Shown here piece by piece: positions 1-5,144 of a stretch of DNA of 5,191 bases (position 1 is its first letter; each line of letters starts with the position of its first letter). Below the pieces are notes generated by a model. That model searched no databases. It saw only the letters and a program-made list of their open reading frames with translations, and was not told the DNA's origin. A program made the translations under genes and the position numbers. This DNA comes from JAGMES01 sp023128035 (GTDB lineage Bacteria > Bacillota > Halanaerobiia > DY22613), in the NCBI GenBank assembly GCA_030627905.1, contig DAOVRZ010000182.1, positions 1 through 5,191 on the forward strand. Reading direction: 5' to 3'.

Positions 1-513
1 GGTAATGAATTTATATTATCTTTAGATATGAGATTTGGTGCAATAGGAAAAGCGGTATTCTCCCAAGGAGAGGCAGGTCTAGGAATTATAGCTGGTGGCG
101 GTGGTACTCACTGGTTAACCCGCTTGCTAGGAAAAGCCCGAGCATTAGAAGTAATGTTAAGTACCTTTGCGGTTCCTTTTTCAGCAGAGTTGGCAGAACG
201 CTATGGATGGATTAACAGGGCTTTACCACCCGACCAAATCGATAAATATGTAGAAGAGTTGGCTTATAGAATCGCATATGTTCCAGCTGAAACGATAGCT
301 TTAATTAAGAAATCTATTATCGCAGCAGAAGAATTACCGGTAGAGGAAGCACTACTTGAAGAAGATCACCTTTTTAATATATCTACATCGTTGCCTGAAT
401 CTAAAAAAAGGATGAAAGAATATCTCGAGTCAGGATCACAAACACGCGAAAAAGAATTAGAAATTGCAAAAGTTTTAGAAGAATCGAATGAATCAATAGA
501 CGACAAAGATTAA
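1..513 (+). CDS. Enoyl-CoA hydratase/isomerase (crotonase) family protein, 5'-truncated by window edge
   Basis: The reading frame is open from base 1, so the ATG at 28 is an internal Met and the true start lies outside the window; 170 residues are visible. Crotonases typically hydrate trans-2-enoyl-CoA, or isomerise or cleave related thioesters, in the cytoplasm during beta-oxidation. The fragment begins inside the active-site region. G1-N2-E3 matches the GG-x-E segment that carries the first catalytic Glu (E144 in rat crotonase), D9-M10-R11-F12 follows, and E24 in SQGEAGLG fits the second (E164). The GGGGT turn is at 32-36 and the family-typical GKARALE at 44-50. ERYGWINRALP and a helical C-terminal trimerisation region follow. 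The usual PE before the second Glu is GE, and IPGxGGTQRL reads IAGGGGTHWL. The last 30 or so residues are a charged tail rich in E, K and S. The closest flavour is the bacterial subgroup with xNEFxLSxDMRF. Substrate is unknown; the family call is firm. Confidence 0.9.
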   Translation, partial: GNEFILSLDMRFGAIGKAVFSQGEAGLGIIAGGGGTHWLTRLLGKARALEVMLSTFAVPFSAELAERYGWINRALPPDQIDKYVEELAYRIAYVPAETIALIKKSIIAAEELPVEEALLEEDHLFNISTSLPESKKRMKEYLESGSQTREKELEIAKVLEESNESIDDKD

Positions 514-597
514 TCAATCTCCTTTCCAGATACTTTTAAATTTATCGAATACACTTTGACAAAAAATGACAGGAAATAAAATTTTCTCTTTTGAGAA
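514..597. terminator. Convergent spacer with small hairpin and T-rich tracts
   Basis: This spacer separates the converging crotonase and acyl-CoA synthetase genes. A perfect 5-bp inverted repeat with a 4-base loop (TTCTC/GAGAA) lies at 584-597. On the minus strand it directly follows the synthetase stop codon and is followed by AATTTTATTT, weakly like an intrinsic terminator. On the plus strand, T-rich runs at 520-527, 533-543 and 582-592 could act as archaeal-type T-tract terminators for the crotonase gene. No small gene is visible. Terminator function is inferred from position and composition only. Confidence 0.4.
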
Positions 598-2295
598 TTA
601 ACTACCAGCCTTTTCACGATCATATGTGTTTTCTGAAACACCGCGTTCTTTAAGAAAGCGCTTCATTATTCTGTGAACTTCGCTTTTGGGGAGTTTCTCA
701 ACAAATTCTATAAATCGAGGTATTTGAAAGGAAGCGAGTTTGTCTTGGCAGAAGTCAAGCAATTCTTCAGGAGATATCGTCTCACCATGTTTCATTACCA
801 CTGCAACCATGATTTCATCTTCAGCATAATCTTCTCCAACTTGAGATGATTTAATGCCATAAGCCGCCGATTCTAGAACTTTCTCGTGTTGATTAATTGC
901 TCTCTCAACACTAAAAGCTGCAATATTTTCTCCTTTCCGTCTAATTGAATCTTTTTTCCGATCGACAAAGAAGAACCACCCATCTTTATCTTTTGTAGCA
1001 AGGTCTCCTGTATGAAACCATTTTTTACCATCTGGTCCTTTTTTAATTCGATCTTCTGAAGATTTTTGATCTTTATAATAAGTAACCTTTCTTTGTTCAG
1101 TTTCTCCCTCTTTTACTAGAAAGACTAGTTCTCCAACCTCGTCTGGTTCTAAAATATTATACTCTTCATCAATTATTTCTGCAGTGACACTTTCATCAGG
1201 TTTCCCCATTGTTCCAACAGGAGGATTTTTTTTACCAAAAGTTGTGATTGAGAATCCACCGCCATCAACTGCTCCATATCCTTCATACATTTTCACGTCA
1301 AACCTCTCTTCGAAATCTTCAATAAGCTCCTTAGGACATGCAGCTGAATTAACACGCCATACTTTGTTTTCTCTATCATTAGCTCTTTTTGGTTGTTTCA
1401 ATAAATATTGCGGCATTGATCCAAGAAGATTAAAATTTGTAACTTCATATTTTCGAATCATATCCCAGAATCTTGACGCAGAAAACCTTTTTGAGAGGAC
1501 GACAGGGAACTCTGATAAATATCCGGGCATACATGTTAATTGTAGTGCATTTCCATGGAATAAAGGTAAGCAGGTAAAAAAAGTGTCCCCAGGACGACCC
1601 ATGCCATAAGCTAAAAGAGCGAAATATGCAAGAGTACTGCCTATAAAGGTTTTTCCGTAAAAGAATGTTGTCGCTTTTGGAAGTCCTGTCGTTCCAGATG
1701 TATATATCAAGATGCTCATATCTTTTGGATCGATTTCTACTTTAATTTCATCATCGGGGGCGTCCATTACGCTCTGAAGTGATATAGCTCCTTCAGGTAA
1801 TTCGAGGTTTGTTGGAGCCTCATTTATATCAACAATTACATGTTTGATTTTTGGTAATTGGTTTTTAAGATTCATGTATCTACTTATGAAGGTCCAGTGA
1901 ATGACGAGAACCTTGCTATCACTATGATCTATAATGTATTGTAAGCCTTCACCTTTTAAGCCCGTATTAACTAAAACACAATAACAACCCATTTTGAAAG
2001 CCGAAAACAACACAAAGAGATACTCTGGGCTATTTATTTGAAAAATAGCAATTCCATCTCCCTTATTAATTCCTAATTTTAGCAAACCGTTGGCTAATCT
2101 ATTTGATTGCATGTGCATATCTCGATATGTGTATTTTTCATCTAAACCCTTATCAAAATCTCGTATATATGTTAAATATACTTTATCTCCAACTTTTTCA
2201 GCTTTTCTTTTTATAATATCTCCTAGAGTTGTTGTTGCAGTAACTCCCAACTGTTTACTCAACACTTTCATCATTTGTTCGATGCTAAGGCCCAT
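598..2295 (-). CDS. Acyl-CoA synthetase (AMP-forming ligase, CaiC/FadD/FATP-like)
   Basis: A 565-residue member of the ANL adenylating superfamily, full length for the family. These cytoplasmic enzymes activate a carboxylic acid with ATP to an acyl-adenylate and then form the CoA thioester. Motifs in order: YTSGTTGLPK, the ATP/phosphate loop, at 198-207; LPLFHGNA at 243-250; YEGYGAVDGG (A5 position) at 337-346; HTGD, which binds the ribose, at 428-431; and hinge region DRKKDSIRRKGENI at 445-458. The DRKKDxIRRKGENI and PLFHxNA wording resembles carnitine/crotonobetaine-CoA ligase-like and long-chain/FATP-like enzymes more than acetyl-CoA synthetases. Two oddities: A5 reads G-A-V-D where the family usually has G-x-T-E, and in LPKSEVHRIMK (535-545) the expected GK of the C-terminal catalytic lysine is H541-R542. 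The start used is the first Met; no strong ribosome-binding site precedes it. It is divergent from the CMD-family gene and convergent with the crotonase. Acid substrate is unknown. Confidence 0.93.
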   Translation of the reverse strand: MGLSIEQMMKVLSKQLGVTATTTLGDIIKRKAEKVGDKVYLTYIRDFDKGLDEKYTYRDMHMQSNRLANGLLKLGINKGDGIAIFQINSPEYLFVLFSAFKMGCYCVLVNTGLKGEGLQYIIDHSDSKVLVIHWTFISRYMNLKNQLPKIKHVIVDINEAPTNLELPEGAISLQSVMDAPDDEIKVEIDPKDMSILIYTSGTTGLPKATTFFYGKTFIGSTLAYFALLAYGMGRPGDTFFTCLPLFHGNALQLTCMPGYLSEFPVVLSKRFSASRFWDMIRKYEVTNFNLLGSMPQYLLKQPKRANDRENKVWRVNSAACPKELIEDFEERFDVKMYEGYGAVDGGGFSITTFGKKNPPVGTMGKPDESVTAEIIDEEYNILEPDEVGELVFLVKEGETEQRKVTYYKDQKSSEDRIKKGPDGKKWFHTGDLATKDKDGWFFFVDRKKDSIRRKGENIAAFSVERAINQHEKVLESAAYGIKSSQVGEDYAEDEIMVAVVMKHGETISPEELLDFCQDKLASFQIPRFIEFVEKLPKSEVHRIMKRFLKERGVSENTYDREKAGS

Positions 2296-2334
2296 TTTTA
2301 GAAACCACTTTCTTTTTTATTTATCATGAAGTTT

Positions 2335-2358
2335 AATATTATTTAAATATTATTTAAA
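2335..2358. repeat. Perfect 11-bp tandem repeat in divergent promoter
   Basis: The unit AATATTATTTA occurs at 2335-2345 and again, exactly and without a gap, at 2346-2356; the period continues for two more bases. Each unit boundary creates TTTAAA, so two TATA-like boxes lie one helical turn apart. This may be a duplicated promoter box or a paired binding site for a regulator. A/T-only sequence makes chance repetition easier, so functional meaning is uncertain. Confidence 0.6.
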
Positions 2359-2359
2359 A

Positions 2360-2383
2360 ATTAATTCTACATAATAAATTAAT
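2360..2383. repeat. 7-bp inverted repeat, possible operator
   Basis: ATTAATT at 2360-2366 and AATTAAT at 2377-2383 are perfect inverted copies separated by 10 bases, a total of 24 bases with dyad symmetry. It sits between the TTTAAA boxes and the rightward start codon, where a dimeric repressor could act. All stem bases are A/T, so chance is a serious alternative, and no regulator gene is in view. Confidence 0.3.
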
Positions 2384-2415
2384 GATGTATATTTATTCTT
2401 ATTAACAAATAATTA

Positions 2416-2420
2416 GTGAG
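2416..2420 (+). promoter_or_regulatory. Ribosome-binding site of the CMD-family gene
   Basis: GTGAG lies 7 bases before the ATG at 2428 and its GTGA matches the core complementary to the 16S rRNA 3' end. It supports 2428 as the start. A second, out-of-frame ATG at 2424 overlaps the start region (ATGTATG) and would give only a six-codon peptide ending in TGA, so it is not preferred. Confidence 0.5.
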
Positions 2421-2427
2421 ATAATGT

Positions 2428-3042
2428 ATGAGAGAAAAAGATGAAAAAATTAGAGTGCTAGATAAAAATCAACAAGAAATCGTCCGGCTCTCAGAACCGA
2501 GAATTTATCCGCAAAAAGAATCTGAATGGGATGAAGATGCTCGAAAACTGATAGAGGGATTTAAAAAAATTAGCAAAGGACCAGTTACTAATATAATGGC
2601 TACATTAGCTAATTATTCAAAGTTGTATAACCGATGGCGTGTATTTGGTAATCATGTTTTATTTAAATCCTCACTTCCACCTCGAGATAGAGAAATCCTT
2701 ATTCTACGAATCGGATGGCTCTGTCAAGCAGAGTATGAATGGGGTCAACATGTAATAATTGGAAAGCAAGCTGGGTTAAGTGAGGAAGAAATAATTCAAA
2801 TAATTGAAGGTCCAAATGCAAAGGGATGGGATACTTTTGATGCTACATTATTACGCGCTGTCGATGAACTATATATTGATTCTTTTATAACAGATGCAAC
2901 CTGGCAAAGACTTGCTGTAAAATATAATAAACACCAACTCATCGATCTTGTATTTACTGTAGGGCAATACAATTTAGTTTCAATGGCTCTTAATACTTTA
3001 GGAGTTCAATTAGAAGACGGCATAGATGGCTTTCCTAAATAA
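2428..3042 (+). CDS. Carboxymuconolactone decarboxylase family protein (AhpD-like fold)
   Basis: A 204-residue all-helical protein of the CMD/AhpD family. The signature is LPPRDREILILRIGWLC at 83-99 followed by QAEYEWGQH to residue 108 and then IGKQAGLSEEEI, the typical CMD core helix pair. The AhpD peroxidase centre is CxxC with a downstream His. Here C99 is present but the second Cys position is E102 (C-Q-A-E), with H108 retained, so a disulfide-type peroxidase mechanism is unlikely; this C/E/H pattern is common in the non-AhpD branch. The C-terminal half, with ATLLRAVDELY and LIDLVFTVGQYNLVSMALNTLGV, matches the long CMD proteins often found beside CoA-ligase, acyl-CoA dehydrogenase and crotonase genes. 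No signal peptide or membrane segment is visible. It is transcribed away from the acyl-CoA synthetase, with which it shares a promoter region. The reaction is unknown: lactone decarboxylation, peroxide handling or a structural role are all possible. Confidence 0.88.
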   Translation: MREKDEKIRVLDKNQQEIVRLSEPRIYPQKESEWDEDARKLIEGFKKISKGPVTNIMATLANYSKLYNRWRVFGNHVLFKSSLPPRDREILILRIGWLCQAEYEWGQHVIIGKQAGLSEEEIIQIIEGPNAKGWDTFDATLLRAVDELYIDSFITDATWQRLAVKYNKHQLIDLVFTVGQYNLVSMALNTLGVQLEDGIDGFPK

Positions 3043-3062
3043 TGAATTGCGTAATTAAAGTC

Positions 3063-3108
3063 CAAAAATAAAAACAAATTAAAAAAAGAAAGTGAAATAT
3101 CTATTTCA
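3063..3108 (-). terminator. Hairpin plus T-rich terminator of the flavoenzyme gene
   Basis: On the minus strand, a 6-bp stem with a 4-base loop (TGAAAT/ATTTCA, 3093-3108) overlaps the TAG stop of the oxidoreductase, which lies partly in the loop. It is followed by CTTTCTTTTTTT and further T-runs down to about 3063. The stem has only one G-C pair, so the T-tracts, as in archaeal termination, are the more convincing part. No equivalent T-run follows the plus-strand CMD gene in this spacer. Confidence 0.5.
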
Positions 3109-5092
3109 GACTTCTTGCAAAAGTTTGAGCGTCTCTCATTGCTAATTCAATGTCTTGAGGTTTCTTACAATCCCCAATAAGCACAATTTCTGGAGCTGTT
3201 CCTTCAAAAGTTTCCTTTAACATTTTCCCATGAGTGATTCTAGCTCCACAATGAATTAGATTATCTGCCTGAATGCTAACTTCTTTTTTATTTTTGTCAA
3301 GGAATTTGACGCTATTATCATTTACTTCTAAAAGTTTTGCTCCTGGATAAATGGGTATCTTTCTTTCTGTTAATTCTTTTAATATGCCAAACATTCTTCC
3401 TGAATCACCAGCCGGCAATAAAATTTGAGCAACACCAAATTCTGACCCTACAAGTGCTTTTACATTTTTTCCTCGACTATCTAAGGTTATAGCAGTTTCT
3501 GCTCCCCCTCTCCAATAGGTATCTAACCCCCATACTACTAAATCTTTTCCTAAAGGTTTAGTATTTAAAATTGCCTCATCTTGTGTCAGCACATTAGATT
3601 TATCTTTCAATGATACTGGTACAGTAGCTTCTGAACCTGTTGCTAGAACTATGATATCTGGGTTTAATCCAACAATTTGTTCTTTTGTTAGTTCCTTATT
3701 TAGATGTACAGAAATACCTAGCTTAGATAACTGCTTTTCTAAATAATTCACAATGTTCATGAAGTCTTCCTTTTTATACTCAGATGCAACAAGAGGCAGT
3801 AATCCTCCTATTTTGTTAGATTTCTCGTATATTTCTACATCATGCCCCCTTAATTTAGCAACCCTGGCTGCTTCCATTCCCGCTATACCGGCTCCTAATA
3901 TTACGATTTTTTTAATTTCAGTGGAGGGTTTAAGTTCCTGATAATTAGCACTACTATAAGCATCATATACGCAAACTCCATTGCTACATCCTTGTAAACA
4001 ACCAATGCAGTACTTGATTTCATCAGGATGCCCACTAAAATATTTATTTGGAGTCTCAGGATCACATAATAACTGCCTTCCCATATAAATGATGTCAGCT
4101 TTACCTTGTTGAATAAATTCATCTGCCATTTTAGGGTCGATGATTCTACCAACTCCGATGACTGGAATATTAACTGCTTTTTTAATAGCTTCAGCAAATT
4201 GAATAAAGCCCCCATGATCTATGTAGGTTGGTACCTGAATACCATTCGGAGAGCGAATAATAATGCCTTGAGTAATATCAAGACAATCTGCTCCAGCTTT
4301 CTCCAAAATTTGGGCAATTTTAATTCCATCTTCAATTGTATTTCCATCAGCAAGAAGCTCATCTGCGGAAAATCGAACAAAAATTGGAGGTTTTTCACCT
4401 ATGGTATCCCTCATTTTTTTTATTGATTCTACCAAAAAACGACATCTATTTTTAATCGAACCTCCATATTCATCAGTTCTTCGATTATAAAAACTTGATA
4501 AAAACGCCATAAATAACATTCCATGACCAGAGTGAATATCAATATAATCAAATCCTGCTTCAATTGCTCTCTTTGCTCCCTGAGCTAATTTTTCCTCAAA
4601 GGTAATAATTTCCTCAACAGTTAACTCTTTAATTCTAGAACCGAGCTTTCTTAAACGATCCGCAAACCATGGGAGTGTTGAACTCTGTGCTGGAGTCGCT
4701 TCTACGGGATCTATTGCTGAAGGTCCGTTACATATCATCTGTATATTCATCAATCCACTAAACATAAGGCCTATTATACCCCCATAACCCATTTGCATTC
4801 CGATTTTCGCACCATATTCATGGATCTTGTCAGTAAGTTTTTTATATTTTCGGACCTCTCTCTCGGTTCCTATATGTGCCATACCAGCGCTTATAACAAG
4901 GGGAGGATCAGGATTAGTGTTTTCATAAGTAATTAATCCTGCACCTCCACGAGCTTTGTCTTCATATATACGAAAAGATGCTTTAGTTGGAGCTCCATTT
5001 CGATTAGATGAAAATGTTAACATAGGTGGATAACCTAATCTATTTTTAAATTCCATACCTCTAATTGTGATTGGATCGCTTAATTTTACCAT
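3101..5092 (-). CDS. FMN/Fe-S/FAD oxidoreductase, 2,4-dienoyl-CoA reductase/TMADH family, variant active site
   Basis: A 663-residue fusion with the FadH/trimethylamine dehydrogenase architecture and normal family length. Residues 1-350 form an Old Yellow Enzyme-type FMN TIM barrel: FKNRLGYPPM at 15-24, QMGYGG at 100-105, DIHSGHGM at 185-192, NRRTDEYGG at 203-211, RFSADE at 240-245, and phosphate-binding GVGRI/MGR at 313-317 and 337-339. Cysteines 362, 365, 369 and 374 probably bind a 4Fe-4S cluster. A FAD-type Rossmann fold starts with VILGAGIAGMEAA at 397-409 and its conserved GDC is at 640-642. Oddities: the fourth cysteine is four residues after the third instead of about eleven; Met192 replaces the Tyr of the usual HGYL; and the second Rossmann fold has WGLDTYWRGGAE (521-532), like TMADH-type proteins, instead of GxGxxG. 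Cytoplasmic electron transfer from FAD or FMN through Fe-S is expected. A role in dienoyl-CoA reduction is possible but weakened by these changes; amine dehydrogenation or another enoate reduction are alternatives. The first Met is the start; no clear Shine-Dalgarno is seen. Confidence 0.9.
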   Translation of the reverse strand: MVKLSDPITIRGMEFKNRLGYPPMLTFSSNRNGAPTKASFRIYEDKARGGAGLITYENTNPDPPLVISAGMAHIGTEREVRKYKKLTDKIHEYGAKIGMQMGYGGIIGLMFSGLMNIQMICNGPSAIDPVEATPAQSSTLPWFADRLRKLGSRIKELTVEEIITFEEKLAQGAKRAIEAGFDYIDIHSGHGMLFMAFLSSFYNRRTDEYGGSIKNRCRFLVESIKKMRDTIGEKPPIFVRFSADELLADGNTIEDGIKIAQILEKAGADCLDITQGIIIRSPNGIQVPTYIDHGGFIQFAEAIKKAVNIPVIGVGRIIDPKMADEFIQQGKADIIYMGRQLLCDPETPNKYFSGHPDEIKYCIGCLQGCSNGVCVYDAYSSANYQELKPSTEIKKIVILGAGIAGMEAARVAKLRGHDVEIYEKSNKIGGLLPLVASEYKKEDFMNIVNYLEKQLSKLGISVHLNKELTKEQIVGLNPDIIVLATGSEATVPVSLKDKSNVLTQDEAILNTKPLGKDLVVWGLDTYWRGGAETAITLDSRGKNVKALVGSEFGVAQILLPAGDSGRMFGILKELTERKIPIYPGAKLLEVNDNSVKFLDKNKKEVSIQADNLIHCGARITHGKMLKETFEGTAPEIVLIGDCKKPQDIELAMRDAQTFARSLK

Positions 5093-5117
5093 TTTTTTTT
5101 CCCATTTTTCTTAGTCT

Positions 5118-5136
5118 AATTTTATATTATATAATT
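5118..5136 (-). promoter_or_regulatory. TATA-like promoter element upstream of the flavoenzyme
   Basis: On the minus strand this reads AATTATATAATATAAAATT, centred about 34 bases before the oxidoreductase ATG. With an archaeal TATA-to-start distance of roughly 25 bases, transcription would begin within about ten bases of the start codon, giving a leaderless or nearly leaderless mRNA. That agrees with the poor Shine-Dalgarno there. The 10-bp core 5126-5135 is a palindrome. Promoter use is inferred. Confidence 0.45.
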
Positions 5137-5144
5137 AAAAAAAA
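5137..5144 (-). terminator. T8 tract abutting an upstream stop codon
   Basis: Eight consecutive A on the plus strand (T8 on the minus strand) follow directly after the TAA of the partial gene at the right edge. A T-tract with no visible stem is the expected form of an archaeal terminator. It suggests the partial gene and the flavoenzyme are separately transcribed although co-oriented and only 52 bases apart. Confidence 0.4.

Larger units (their letters stand above)
2296..2427. promoter_or_regulatory. Divergent intergenic promoter region
   Basis: All initiation signals for the acyl-CoA synthetase (leftward) and the CMD-family gene (rightward) must lie in these 132 bases, which are almost entirely A/T. 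TTTAAA-type boxes at 2342-2347 and 2353-2358 are self-complementary and could serve either direction as archaeal TATA elements. Additional candidates are TATATTTATT at 2388-2397 for the rightward gene and GATAAATAAAA (minus strand, about 2314-2326) for the leftward gene. Which boxes are used cannot be decided from sequence. The two genes could be co-regulated through the repeats listed separately. Confidence 0.55.

Noticed and set aside
28..30. ATG at 28 as the crotonase start
   Set aside because: The frame is open and family-like upstream to base 1 (GNEFILSLD), and starting here would remove the first catalytic Glu region; the gene is cut by the window.
1184..1609. 141-codon plus-strand open frame
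   Set aside because: It lies wholly antisense to the acyl-CoA synthetase, within its core motifs, and its product is low-complexity Ser/Pro/Phe-rich with no recognisable domain.
2090..2329. 79-codon plus-strand open frame ending in the divergent spacer
   Set aside because: Antisense to the synthetase N-terminus for nearly all its length, hydrophobic by reverse-complement composition, and without a ribosome-binding site or family likeness.
2296..2427. CRISPR leader or repeat array in the A/T-rich repeat region
   Set aside because: Only two adjacent 11-base copies without spacers are present.
3753..3941. 62-codon plus-strand open frame
   Set aside because: Antisense to the FAD Rossmann fold of the flavoenzyme, with no independent support.
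3901..4215. 104-codon minus-strand open frame
   Set aside because: It shares the strand of the flavoenzyme but is out of frame and covers its barrel end and Fe-S segment, which are clearly coding in the other frame.
4106..4426. 106-codon plus-strand open frame
   Set aside because: Antisense to the conserved FMN barrel; Asn/Phe/Ile-rich product typical of an AT-rich shadow frame.
5126..5135. Palindrome as a mobile-element end or attachment site
   Set aside because: It is a short A/T palindrome within a TATA-like element, and no integrase, transposase or matching copy is seen in the window.
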